NCBI RefSeq assembly: GCF_003073045.1 | Contig: NC_037595.1 | Location: forward strand, 8,950,345-9,014,344 | Direction of reading: 5' to 3' | Length of the DNA: 64,000 nt | Source: Pomacea canaliculata | Taxonomy: Eukaryota; Mollusca; Gastropoda; Architaenioglossa; Ampullariidae | In this document: positions 50,001 through 60,708 of the stretch, one piece after another | Layout: the number at the start of each line of letters is the position of its first letter | Position numbering within the stretch: position 1 is the first letter of the stretch | Notes under the pieces: model-generated | Databases searched by the model: none | What the model saw: the letters and a program-made list of their open reading frames with translations, nothing else | What the model was told of the DNA's origin: nothing | Program-made: the position numbers and the translations under genes

Positions 50001-52796
50001 ACCCAAAGGCGGACTCAGCAGCACCACATGTAAGCATGAAGGTCCAACACTTATCCAAATCGAAGCACAACCAAAAAAAAACAATGGAAAAGCTCTCCTT
50101 GAGACGATCACCACCTCCTGTTAGGTGAAGGGACAGAACTCTCATCAAGTCTCTTTATATTTTTTGTCAATAAATTAGAGGATCACTTTTTAAACTGTGC
50201 ATTGCCTCTTAGTAGGCCTCACAATTCAAGAATGACATCCGTATCCCCGTTGTCTTTTTCTGTCGTAGCTGATCTCATTTGCTTCGTGTTATTTCAGCTC
50301 TTTTATTTTTCTTGATCGGTTTAGCAGATGTGTCACAAACCTTGATTTTCCCCTTTGCATTGAGATGATTGGAGTTCTTTTATTCATTTATTTTTATTTT
50401 ACGGTTTTGTTTCCCAACGTTGCAGGTCCAATCTTCTAGGGACACATTTTACCTTGTTTGACAATGGCGAGAACCCCCGTAGGCACGTCACGGGTGCACG
50501 GCAGGAACTGGTGGCCATTGCATACGTAAGTATTTCTGCTGACCTGTTTGTTAAAGGGACACCCAAGGCAGAGTTGCTGACACCTTTGTAGCACATAACG
50601 ATGTTGTTAGTTTTGTGACAGAAGCGTTATGATTTTTTTATTGCTATTTGTTTTGGAAAATCCTATGTGGATCGACCTAAATTTTAACTTCGGGTTTAAT
50701 TGAAATGCACAATGGATGCCAGAACGTTTTCAAAAACTCTGGCCAGAATTCCGATGTTCAAAGGCTTGTGTTTCGTGAAGTAATCAGTTTTCGTTAGCTC
50801 CGAGTGTTCGATTTTTGTAATGAATTAAACCCAGTCGCTGGGAAAAAACGTCTTGCGCTCGTGTTGGCTTGTAAGTCTCAGTGATCGGCGTTTGCCGTAA
50901 GCCTCACGTTACCTAAAGCTCCGCAGCACATCTCCAGCATTCGGTAAACTCTACCTTTGGTTACCGGGCATGCATTCATCTTCAGTCAGTGGCTGCCGCA
51001 TGTTGGAGGGAACAGTGCAGGAGAAGAAAGCGTTTCTGTGGGATACGAGACTGAAGGGTACTATTGTCTGCTTTGTTCCCGTTTGTGTAGGAAACTAATG
51101 TTCTGGGCTTCAAGGGTCCCCGCAAGATGACTGTCATCATTCCTGGCATGACCTCCGACCACAAGCGGGTGGACATCAAACCTCAAGGGGTGAGTGAGGG
51201 CTTTTTAATGCACAGGGTCGTTATCAAATTTGGCTGCACCCTACGTTGTTAAGCAATGGTGGTAGAATAAATTGCAAAACAATTATAAAAATTTAAAGAA
51301 GTACACTCAGCATGTGAAATTTTGGCGTGTGAGACTAAAAATTCAAGCCTGGCAAAGGATAAAGAGAAGTCGGAATGCGAAAGTTGTCACTGATACGAAA
51401 CGCCAAAAAGTTGAATAAAACAAAATGGTCTGGTGATAGTAGTGGGCTGTGATCAGTGCAGCGAGGCATCGGTTCAGGCAGGGGCAGGGGGCGGTTGGGA
51501 AGCTTTTGATATGGACGTCGTGAGCGAGACCGCGGGAATGCTTTTATTAGAGCGTTGCCTTTTGTTGTGCAGAACCACGACGGCTTGATAGAGCGGTGGA
51601 AGAGGAAGAATATGGAGAACCTTCTAGAGCTGCACAACAAGACGCCGGTGTGGAACGATGGTAAGATGTCACCAGTCATGTCTCTTACCCCACTCACTGG
51701 CATGTTCCTTCTGCCTCCATTAACTTTTTCTTCTGTTCGCTTTCCCTTTGTCGTCGTCGTCGTCATCATCAATTTCTTCTTCGTCTATTTCCAACACAAA
51801 CGCCCGAATGGCTATAACAGAGAAAGTTTTAATAAACAGGGTCATTAATCAGAGGAGCATGTGGAAGTTTCCATACTTATAATATTCCGGTATGCATCTC
51901 TGGCATTTTTGTTTTGTTTGTCGCTGTGGGGGTTGTCGTTGCTTCTGTTTACCATTTTGGGAGTTGCAACCTTCACATTGGGTGAAGGTAGCTGCCTGTC
52001 CAGGATGGAGAGTCAATGATGTTGTCACTGCTTCGGTCCTCAGAAACCCAGTCCTACGTGCTGAACTTCCACGGACGGGTGACACAAGCCTCAGTGAAGA
52101 ACTTCCAGATCGTGCACGACAATGACGGTAAGAGCTACGGACCACCATTCTGGTACCTTAACGCTAGCACATTAGACTTGAGGGACAAAACGAACGTCTG
52201 GTTCACAGAAAGGTGAAAGATGAGCTGAGAATTTTCTGTATTGTCTAAACACGATTAGTGTTCTCTATTAATTTTTCAAACACGTTCATTAAAATTATTG
52301 GCGTGCGACTTAGTTGTGTAGACTATTGTATATTATTATCCTTCTGGTGCCCAGGCTAGGAACCAGAGGTACACTATTACCTCCGGGTCTGCTTTCTTAT
52401 CAGTACGTACAGTCATGGCAAACCATATGAACCGTACGCAATAGGATTATAAATCAGCCTATTATTACAATCTTTACATTATCATCCGATGACCTCCCGT
52501 GTCTGCGCCTGATTACACTGTTTTGGGCCCCGTAGCTAACATTGGGGACTAACGTTACCTCCGCTTCATGTATACAGACCCTAGATAATGTAGGTTGTTC
52601 TTTAGTTTTGCCTACGAATGTCTAACTACAGTTTCAGTACCGGTGTCTTCTGTGGGTTTCAGTCGACTACATCGTCATGCAGTTCGGACGCGTGGCCGAG
52701 GACGTCTTTACAATGGACTACAACTACCCCATGTGCGCCCTTCAGGCCTTCGGCATCGCCCTCTCCAGCTTCGATGGCAAGCTGGCCTGCGAGTAG
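23073..52796 (+). CDS. TUB: Tubby protein (TUB/TULP family), 13 exons
   Basis: Exons: 23073-23116, 37722-37760, 42255-42294, 44957-45113, 46150-46311, 48349-48602, 48874-49101, 49802-49914, 50426-50525, 51091-51189, 51573-51660, 52044-52127, 52663-52796; 513 residues with all phases consistent and no frame break. Tubby proteins bind PI(4,5)P2 and carry membrane receptors into cilia through IFT-A. The N-terminal part keeps the basic helix [20 protein letters not shown] (residues 42-61), equivalent to the IFT-A-binding segment of TUB/TULP3. A Ser/Asp/Pro-rich linker with a DYSDSDSDE cluster follows. The tubby barrel spans about residues 264-513, with CRITRDKKG, the phosphoinositide-binding GRKRKK patch (314-319), [52 protein letters not shown] and the terminal FDGKLACE. 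The ATG has a good context (A at -3, G at +4). An in-frame ATG at 37741 could start a shorter isoform. Intron 1 is 14.6 kb. Confidence 0.97.
28098..28120. repeat. (GT)n(GA)n microsatellite in TUB intron 1
   Basis: Short GT run followed by a GA run. Confidence 0.9.
29248..29485 (+). repeat. Degenerate tandem repeat, about 64-bp unit, TUB intron 1
   Basis: About four successive units share the order ATATGAACGAATGATCGTC-like, then TCAGA/TCAAA, then TACATCGC-like, then a T-rich spacer. The first and third units carry GCGGATTACATC and GCGGGTTACATC at the same place. Confidence 0.6.
29602..29815 (+). repeat. Tandem duplication, about 120-bp unit, TUB intron 1
   Basis: CGTGCTGGTAAATCCGTAAA occurs in both halves about 120 bp apart, preceded by CAAATTATG and followed by ATAAA, GAGAGA, GGAA.AATAAAGAA and ACGTGAAAGCGGCA blocks in the same order. 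A later deletion shortened the second copy. Confidence 0.8.
30284..30402 (+). repeat. Short tandem repeat, about 28-36 bp unit, TUB intron 1
   Basis: Three to four units begin GTCTGCTTAC or GTCTGCTTCG and contain a CTCACAAGT-like block. Confidence 0.55.
34081..34113. repeat. (AAAAC)n microsatellite in TUB intron 1
   Basis: Tandem AAAAC/ACAAA pentamers. Confidence 0.9.
36030..36190 (+). repeat. Degenerate minisatellite, about 23-bp unit, TUB intron 1
   Basis: Six or seven units share a (C)AACAARGGACA core spaced 21-25 bp apart, with variable spacers such as TTCTATTTAG and TTCTGGTCCACG. Confidence 0.6.
38860..39110 (+). repeat. Diverged repeat rich in TTTGGYMAA motifs, TUB intron 2
   Basis: Motifs of the type TTTGACCAA, TTTGGTCAG and TTTGGCAAAGCTGTGTGT recur in both orientations over 250 bp. 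The TTTGGYAAAGCTGTGTGT part also occurs near 20553, outside the gene, suggesting a dispersed, heavily decayed repeat. Confidence 0.4.
40222..40300 (+). repeat. Dispersed TTTCATAGCGCTTTT-type repeat fragment, TUB intron 2
   Basis: ATGATAATTTTCATAGCGCT, an ACCCAAC block and a TCTTTACAAA end resemble the common 'ATAGCGCTTT' family of short interspersed repeats in invertebrate genomes. A related fragment lies at 49962. Assigned by resemblance only. Confidence 0.45.
40343..40384. other. Perfect 13-bp inverted repeat (hairpin)
   Basis: CACGAGAAAATTC at 40343-40355 and GAATTTTCTCGTG at 40372-40384 are exact reverse complements around a 16-base loop. It lies in TUB intron 2 next to the repeat fragment at 40222. 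Confidence 0.85.
42948..42978. repeat. (GGT)n and poly-G microsatellite, TUB intron 3
   Basis: GGT triplets followed by a G run. Confidence 0.85.
43796..43824. repeat. (CG)n(TG)n microsatellite, TUB intron 3
   Basis: Alternating purine-pyrimidine run (CG then TG), a potential Z-DNA-forming tract. Confidence 0.85.
44075..44862 (+). pseudogene. Broken LINE reverse-transcriptase fragment in TUB intron 3
   Basis: An open stretch at 44054-44359 gives RT motifs in order: [17 protein letters not shown], then the palm motif A block [14 protein letters not shown] second frame gives motif B ([12 protein letters not shown], from about 44367). Further pieces match TEKSK and [15 protein letters not shown] near the thumb end. 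Frames shift several times and the FADD catalytic box is lost, so it cannot be active. Both the endonuclease and the C-terminal tail are missing. It resembles the endonuclease-RT LINEs common in marine invertebrates; the clade is not certain. The fragment ends about 95 bp before the exon 4 acceptor. Confidence 0.85.
46134..46148. repeat. (TG)n run at the 3' end of TUB intron 4
   Basis: The TG run directly abuts the acceptor AG at 46148-46149, serving as an unusual purine-containing tract before exon 5. Confidence 0.8.
49962..50060 (+). repeat. Dispersed TTTATAAAGCGCA-type repeat fragment, TUB intron 8
   Basis: ATAATAATAAGTGGGAATTT followed by ATAAAGCGCAATATCTCACC and CAAAGGCGG is typical of a short interspersed repeat family widely seen in mollusc genomes. 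Related to the fragment at 40222. Assigned by resemblance. Confidence 0.5.
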
Positions 52797-53682
52797 AAAA
52801 GAGTCCTTGTGTATCCAGTCCCACCCACTCCCTGTACCGTCCCATGCCAGTCTGGGAAATATTTGTGTTTGTTCCTTTATTTATTTATTTATTTTTTGGG
52901 TTTAACTCTAGCCAATGGCTGGCCTCTTCAGAGAGTCAAGCCAGATGAAAACCAAAGTTTTGATCACACTCCCGGCCAGCGTCCTACAAGCACGTTGTGT
53001 TTGATCGTCGAAAGAATTCACGCATGCGCACAATGGCAAGAATTGACAATGGAGGATGGGTTGGGGATGGCTGTTGAAGCGTTCCGCTGACTGTTGGGGG
53101 CTTTGGATGCGAGAATCTGGTGATGAACTCGGCGTGGGTCGGGTTCTATCACTTGGCGTTTGACATCATCGTCACGTGACAGAGAAGCGCCGGGCAGAGT
53201 GAAAGGATAGGTGAACACTGAGAAGAATTTTTGTGTGTGCAGGGTAATGGGAAACCCCCGAATATCGTGCATGCGTTCTCGTGCGCTCGTCACATGAGAC
53301 GAGATTATCGAAGCGACCACGATAGGACAGAGAGAAACCAAAGCACATTAGGATATTGAGTGCGCGTGGGAAGATTTCCAGTCATGGTCATGATGAAGGC
53401 ACGGAGGAACCGTTTTGCCTGTCGGTTCCGAGATGGAGCCTTCATGGTGGTGCTCCTAGAATCGGCCGAAACGACAGGGTCGACTACTAAACCTAACTTA
53501 TAGTGCTTGTCAGGGTTTTGAGACACCAGTCTACAAGGAGTCGTGATTTTTTTTTACACATTTATTCGTTAATGGTTGCTGTTTTTGAGATGCTATAAAC
53601 CATGAAAGAAGATTTTTCTATAGGTAATTACCTAACTTTTCAAAGACGAAAAAAATTATTTGTGAGAATATATATTGTATCG

Positions 53683-53688
53683 AATAAA
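53683..53688 (+). terminator. Candidate TUB poly(A) signal
   Basis: AATAAA, overlapping further AATAAATAAATA copies, lies 887 bp after the TUB stop at the end of an AT-rich stretch. This would give a 3' UTR of about 0.9 kb. No transcript data were available to confirm it. Confidence 0.45.
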
Positions 53689-53709
53689 TAAATACTAGTT
53701 ATTCTTTTC

Positions 53710-54150
53710 GGCCACGACCTTTTTGTCTTCGTTGCCCGTTGCTGCACATGATTTTGACGGAGGAGATTCTGTTCTGATGAAAAACATTCGTTGTACATTG
53801 TGAGTGGGGGTGGGAGGGGAGAATGTGTGATGTAACAGGACGAGAATCTGTGTCCAGGGCTGCTGTCTCCTCATTGTGAAATTGTAACAGGGTTAATGCA
53901 AATATGTGGTTTGTTTTTAACCCCCCCTTCTTATTGTGATGAATATTGGAGATGATGTTCAACTTGGGTTGGTGAAGTGTGGGGTGGGGGAGGGATCCTG
54001 CATGGAGAAGACTTGTCATGCTAAACGGTGGGATACAGGCTGTCTCGTAACAGACCACGTGGTCTATTTTATCGTCTAATTACTTGTTGCATCGTGCCAG
54101 GGCTGCGATACACCCATGTTTGTCTTACCTGTGAAAGCTCGAGGGGTTGG
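53710..54150. other. Intergenic, no feature seen
   Basis: No gene-like or repeat signal recognised; the minus-strand 119-codon ORF has no family match. Confidence 0.5.
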
Positions 54151-54320
54151 GAGAGACTCGGGTAGCCTAGTGGTGAGAGCGAAACATTGCGCGCTCTGGT
54201 CAGTTCGGTACCCGTGTGGCGCAGCATACTTCCTCCCTAGTTGCCGACTGGATACCCGGCTTCTCAGAGGGTTGGGGAGATAAGCCAGCGATGGGCAGGT
54301 GGTGAGGTGGGGGGTAGGAG
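54151..54320 (+). mobile_element. tRNA-derived SINE
   Basis: GGTAGCCTAGTGGTGAGAGC is a very good box A (tRNA D-arm form). A box-B-like CAGTTCGGTACCCGTG follows at the usual spacing. The body ends in a G-rich stretch. The body differs from the copies at 8918 and 58963, so this is a different family. Confidence 0.7.
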
Positions 54321-57300
54321 GGCCCGACCCTCATTTATCCGTGACGTGAATTTAAGTGGTACGAATGCGTGTGACGTCAAGCAGCAAATACGTCATTGGT
54401 GTGACGTAGTGCAGCTGTAGGTGCGAGTGGTGCGAGATGCTGTTCCTCACGACAGGTTCAGGTTGGGCTTTACTTCGCTGACACTTAGACAAGTAATTAG
54501 AGAACTTGAAAACAGCCTGACCAACGACTTTGTAGGAGGGACGCACGAGCTGAGAGTGTGATTCTTCAAACCTCCGTTGGCTAAACTCAGTGCGCCGCTG
54601 ACAGAAGCACAAGATGTTTGCGTTTTCTGTGCTTATTGTTGTTTGTGAGCTTGGAGCAGAAGTGAACGTGAGAGAATGGGGGTTGGTCGCACTTGAGCGT
54701 TCAGTTGTATACTAATTAAGTCGATTTTGATTACTAAATTTGCTCACAGCGACAACAACATAATGCTAAATTAGAGGCACATGTTTCATTGTTTTGGTCA
54801 AACAATATATTTTAATGTCGATGAATGAATTGCATGGATGGTCAGCATACAGTCAGAATCATTGTCTGCTCAGTTCAGCTCAGTTGAATTGTTGGTTGGT
54901 TGTGTGTGTGGGTGGGCTCATCAAGCATGTAACTGCTGAGAATCAGAGTGCAAAAATTAGGTGTACACGCGCACAGAATCCTGTGAAGTTAGGTAATCTG
55001 CTGAATCAATTAGCAAGTGACTTACGATGATTGATTGGTGTGATCATGACGGAAATCGGTCAAAGACAGTGTCTGCGCGTGCCGCCAGATGTGTAGGAGC
55101 AGTTGGTTCAGTTTTTAGTTTGATGCCTCGGCGCAAGGTAAGAATTGAACGCTCATCTACCCAGTGAAGTGCGGTGGCTTGGAAGCCTCGTACACGCAGC
55201 TCATATCGCTAACCCTTGCGGGGAGAGCATTCAGACACGGAGGGACAGCTTGAGCTCAATCCCAGAAGGGCGACAGCTCCCAGATCTTGGTTAGTGCCAA
55301 AAGCCATTAAACATCAACGGGAAGTGTGAAGAATTGGGTTAGTTAAGTCAGCAATACGTGTCTCATTTTTGGTTAAAAATGTATCGGCTTTGCTGTTTTT
55401 TCTTTTATGTTTCTAGCTCGTAAAGTAAAGAAACTTTTAAGGACAACAGAAGTTTAGAGTTGTAGCATTCCTGTGCTACAGGATATTTCTTTCGTCCCAT
55501 TATTTCTGACATTGTTGTCGCTGGCTGTCGAACCTACTGGGGTGGATAGTGAGTGCACACTCCATACTTTGCCTTGATGAAGTCCTGGTCACATGCGAGG
55601 TGGCAGCTTTAATAAAACGGTTTCGTACAAAGGTCTCCTCCCCAACCGCACGCCTACACTACCCTCCCTTAGAAAAGAAGAAGATTATCAGGTGTAGAGC
55701 CGTGCATTCTTTATCAAGTTTCAAAGCATTACCTACTCATTAGAAAAGTCGACAGCGAAGTTTGAATGTTACTTAGTTGCTGCTTACGATTTTTTTTTCT
55801 GCTCTAAAGGAAAGTTCACTTTGCACTGCCTTCTCCGTTCTCGGGATTGAGGTCTGGCCGGTGCAGAACAATATAAACTGAGACTTGCCGTGTTGTTATT
55901 TGCTAGCAAGGTTGTTGGTGAACAATGACATGAACCTCTTCCAATGTGCAAGACGATTTAAAGGTGTTCACTTGAAGCTGACGGAGACCATGATCGCCGT
56001 GAGCACCATGTGAAGGCCGTGGGTGGTGTCGTTGTGATAATGATGGTGTACTTGGGAGCAGCCTGATCTGCTGTCGATGCTTCATTCCAGACTGCACGTA
56101 GTATCATTATGTTATTTTGTTCCAATGTAATGTCCACTCGGATCAGAAGATGATCCTGACATTTTGTTTTGGGCTCGATGTCAGTCGAGATGTCACAGAC
56201 GATATATAGATTGTTGTTATTCTGGTGGATTTTTTTGAAGGACATAGACACCAGAAAATAGATGAATCGTCATCACAAGCAAAGTAAAAGATCTGTTGAC
56301 GTTTTCGTTGTGGCACGATCGTCAGAACTTGTGCTTTTTATTCTTATTATGTTCACTTTAGTTTCTTTTGGAAGTCTTTTAGTCAATTTTTTTAGTAAAT
56401 TTGACATTTTTCTTAGAGATTATTTATAGACCAATCAAAATATGTTGATGCCATTTGCTGTTATTCTGTGTAGAATAGAATCAGTAGTTTGACGCATGAT
56501 GAGCTTTTGTAGCGTGTTAAAGCTTCTTCCCTCCTGGCAACTCCTGTTAGCAACATCCTCCCCATTTTTGTTTCGTTGTTGTCTTTCTCTTTTCTCTGTC
56601 TGCTTGCTCACCTCATCCCCTAGCACAAATTTGCTTTGTGTCGTTTCTTTACAGTAACATGCTTTAATCATTTCCTTTAATGAATAACGACAATGTGAAA
56701 GTTTCTTCTGGGTCTCTTTTCTAAGGGTTTGGTGGGGGATTGGGTACTAAATATATTATGGGGATGGCCCTGGCTTAAGTATGGCCCACGAACGGCTTAT
56801 TTGAACTGGGTGTTGGTTAAACGGAGGAAAGGCAAGGTTTGAGAAACTGAGACTTCTGTTAGCCGTCGGGAAAACATGCAAGCCCTTAAAGTGACAAGTA
56901 ATGTGCGATACTAAGTCAAAGTTTTGAAGTTTTTTTTTTATTTTGCTCATATACATAATGCGAGTAAACGCTAACCTTCGTTGCGTCCATGTTTTTCTTC
57001 ACGTGTCTCGTCTCTACAGCGACATCCAGGGAAAGACTCGAAGGCAAGACGAATTGTGCTTTCGTTTCTTCTTATTTTCACCCTAGTCCTGTTGTTTATT
57101 TATTTGGGTTTGTTTGCTAATTTTTATGCGTCCAGCAGGCCAAGAGCGACTTTTACTAGTATCAGGACCAGCCAGAAGCACGGGACAACTGAGGGTACTT
57201 CAGCGCAGTGTCGTAGTGTCTTGTGTGTAATGGGGCTGTTTCTGAGAAAAAAAAGAGTAAATGAGGGTTATTTTTGAATAAAAAAATATTTCAAGAATAA

Positions 57301-57814
57301 AACAGCGATATTGGTTTCTGATAACATGATATGGTACCTCAGGCACCAGTTCTTTGTGTAAAGGTGCTGAATAAGTTACTGTGGCAAGTCCTGGTACCCT
57401 GGAGAGAGTTTCCTTCTCTTCTATGTTCCGCCATAGCAGTTTGTTCTGACACGCTTTACTCTTCTGTAGTCAGCAGCACAAGGTAGCTTGCAATGTCCGT
57501 CCAAAACTCGTCATAGTCTCATCTTTTGCTGCACTCTCTTTTTTTTTAAATTGTCTTGATTGCACGCTTTGGTCTTATAGGCACTTTGAGAAACACATTC
57601 CGGTCCACAGATTCAATTAGCTTTTGCTTTCCTCATCGTTGTAAAAGGATGTCGTTTGCGTCTGTTAATTTTTTTTATTTCTTCTTTTTTACCTACTTTA
57701 CATTCGTGTGAGGTTAAAATGCTAACACCAATCTCATGTAGGGTTTTTAGCACGCCTTTTCTAATGTATTGTAATCATATTGTCGGAAGAGAAAAATGTT
57801 TTCACTGGATTTTT
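54321..57814. other. Intergenic DNA without a supported gene
   Basis: A frame at 56981-57277 encodes a hydrophobic stretch, but it begins at TTG, not ATG, and has no family match. No RNA gene or clear mobile element seen. Confidence 0.5.
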
Positions 57815-57905
57815 CAGGAATGGGATTGAACCGAGTCACCATATGTTGTCTTAGGCAAGTAGGTGCGTAAAGCCAGGACACTGCACCACTGTAGCATGGT
57901 AGAAG
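57815..57905 (-). mobile_element. Possible tRNA-derived SINE head
   Basis: On the minus strand, GCTACAGTGGTGCAGTGTCC resembles box A and GGTTCAATCCC is an excellent box B, about 50 bp apart. Only the head is clear. Confidence 0.5.
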
Positions 57906-58962
57906 GTTACATCACATCATGCTGACGATGTGCATGATTTGCATAATTTGTTTTTATCTGAAAGAAAAGAGCAAGAAAGGAAGTTGTCTGTTGCGTGACT
58001 TACTGACCGTCTCATCAATCTCAGCGCTTGCTGAAACTAATTCCACTTTCCTTAGTTGTTTCCTTCTTCGTGTATTCAGCAGAGAGTTGGCTGGCAGGTC
58101 CTGAGACAGCGTAAACACAAACAAGATAGCTTATTGCAATGGAATGATTCATTATTAGCTTTTCTTGTCGGCTACTTGGGCAAAAAGTATTAGGGCGTTG
58201 GATTATTTTTGAACGCCAAAAGCAGCTTTCAAGACAGAAAAGAGTGTAATATTGGCTGCTCATCAGTTTTATTCTGCAGTACTCAACGATTTTAGTTAAC
58301 TGCACAGTATTTTTGTGTTTAGTGAAAGGAGAGCAACAATAGCAAATTACCTGACCACAAGTAAAGAGGGTTTAGTATTTAGTGTCCTTGGAAGGAAACT
58401 TAAAGACATGCTTTGCGTTTGTCACAATTTCTCAACCTCCACGAGCGATGTCGATGTAATGCCTTATTTATTCTTCAGATGAAATATACGATGCATAAGT
58501 GTGTAAATTCTACGCCTTTTTAAAGGATATGGCTGCATTGATTTTTATTCCATTTTTCCCAGGTTCGTTTGTTCTGTTACTTTGGGGCAAGGCTGTTTGT
58601 TCAGCAAAGTGCAGGTTTACTTGGCTGCAGACTCCTGAGCTGGCTTCAGGCTGTTGTGCACGTTGCCTTGGTACCTGTCCACCCACCGCTTCCCTTTTTG
58701 CTCTATTTGCAGTTCTTCAGTTAGTTCGGTTCTTGGTTTGCATGAACCTTCGTATCTCTTATCCAACTCAGAAAAAAGACACAACCTAATGGTGCTCCTG
58801 CCATCTGGCATTTGCTGGCAGTTCTGGATGTGCAAAAAGGATTTAGGAAGGAAACCCCAACCTGTCGGAAGTCTTAAATGGCAGTGGGACAGAGAGATGT
58901 TGATTGACCTGACTGTACTTCTTGGGTGCATTAGTGAAATTTTTTGTCTTTCCCCACATCCA

Positions 58963-59170
58963 GGTGGTTCGGTGACGCAACGGTTAGCGCCTGTCACCAA
59001 AACAGTGAGGGTGGATGTCCTGGGTTCAGATCTCGTCTCTGGCACGCTGTTTTTTTTTTGTTTTTTTTTTTTTTCTCTGCATGTGGCATTTCTTTACAGG
59101 GCTGGCTGCCTTGCCGTGACATAGTTGCTGGCTCGGCGTAAAACACCGATTCCGTTCTCCCCACCTCCAA
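58963..59170 (+). mobile_element. tRNA-derived SINE, best-preserved copy of the 8918 family
   Basis: GGTTCGGTGACGCAACGGTT (box A region) is followed by GGGTTCAGATCTCG (box B), a long T run, then CAGGGCTGGCTGCCTTG and a C-rich tail. Head and body blocks match the copy in LAS1L intron 11. Confidence 0.8.
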
Positions 59171-60460
59171 CTACAGACTTGCTACTCCTGTTTTCTACTC
59201 CTATTATGTTGATTTGCAGTGAGTCATTTGTTTCCTGGTATAGTCGTTGCTTACTGTCAGCCTTGAACTTATAATGAGCCGTTTGTGGCATGTCAACCTT
59301 GAAGGAAGGGTTGAGGGAGGGAGAAGTACACATGTTCACGCTCTGCACTGTGCACGCGTCTCAAGGGGCCTTCAGAACTCTCACATCACGTGTGAACGCT
59401 CCACTGGTTACAGACATTCAGACTTCAGTTTGTGAGCGACTTTCTCATCAGATGCCGTCCGTATCATCCTCATCATTATGTATCACCTACTTAAGTTATT
59501 GTAACGCTTTTTTGTCACTTGTTTTTTAAAAAACGTTTTTGGTTATTTTCATAAGCTCACATTTTTTGACACAGCAATTCTTGTGTATGCCAGAACTTCA
59601 ATGGTCCATGCGACTGTCACAAAAGAGAGCGTGATGTATTTTACAGTATTTTCTGGTTTGTGTGACTTGTCTTCACTATACATGTTGACATGAATAAATA
59701 ATTACATGACTAGATGTGTGCGACTTCACGTGTTACTTATTTCCTGTGCGAGTGGATATCTATGGCACAAACACTTTACGCCACATATTCTCTACCAACT
59801 GTTCCTCGTCTCTGTGCTCGGTATTGGTTGGTATTATTTGCTATGTTTTTCAACATATGACATCAAAAAAAGGTGAAGGCCAATGGTTGTTTGATCAGTT
59901 GAAATACAATTCGCAAACGAGTTTTATTTTTTGCGGAGACGGAGAAAATCTTGTAACAAGACGAAATAGGTAAGACGCCATCAACTGGCAGGAAGGGAAA
60001 ATAAATCTTCAAGCACCATCTATGTGAGTTATCATCCTTTTCCTTTTCCAGAAGGGGCTAGACAGCTTAGCCACGGATAAATCACCATGAAGGGGAGGGA
60101 GAGAAAAAATAATAGCACAGATATTTACGCACTCTTACATGCATAAACATGCAAAACACACACCATGCAGATAACTTGAGAGCATACGTGGAAGAAGTGT
60201 TATGTTCTTGTCAGAAACAGCTAGTGAGTTTAGACATACAAAAAGGAAAACTATGCATCATGTTAGTGCAATCAAAACTTCAGATAACTTTTTATAAAAA
60301 AAACTAATTTCTCAGACCACATGCAATGTCCCTGTAACAATCTACACTCTACACACCTTAACATGTTCACTCAGAACGGCTATTCAACAGTTGCCTCAAA
60401 AATTCTAAAGACAGGAGACCAAATGTACAATCTTTGCAGACAGTGGACAACGCGTTCGAC
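59171..60460. other. Intergenic region between the TUB and TMEM135-like 3' ends
   Basis: AT-rich; no supported gene, repeat array or RNA seen. Confidence 0.55.
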
Positions 60461-60462
60461 TT

Positions 60463-60468
60463 TTTATT
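60463..60468 (-). terminator. Candidate poly(A) signal of the TMEM135-like gene
   Basis: TTTATT on the plus strand (AATAAA on the minus strand), about 240 bases after the stop codon, in an A/T-rich tract. Confidence 0.4.
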
Positions 60469-60708
60469 TTTTTTAAAAAAAACTTTCACTATTATATATA
60501 TAATATAAAATACGAAAGTGTAATGGCAGGGGATCTCAAATATTGAGTTATTGTTCTTTGAATTTCAAGGTTAATCGCCTTCAAGCGCAGTGTCTTTTCA
60601 TTAGTTTGAGATCGGTTGTTCTTTGCGGCCATTCCCTCTTTACGAGCAGAACAGCAAAGGAGTCCAACTGCAATGCGTTTCTGAAGATGATCCGAGGACT
60701 GACTGCGT

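Noticed and set aside
51335..51772. 145-codon minus-strand ORF
   Set aside because: Antisense to TUB exon 11 and its flanking introns; Thr/Lys run from a GTC repeat.
56981..57277. 98-codon plus-strand frame with a hydrophobic segment
   Set aside because: It begins at TTG rather than ATG, has no family match and no splice context; T-rich DNA readily gives hydrophobic frames.
58617..59124. Large overlapping ORFs on both strands (142 and 156 codons)
   Set aside because: They run through the SINE at 58963 and its poly-T tract; no conserved domain.
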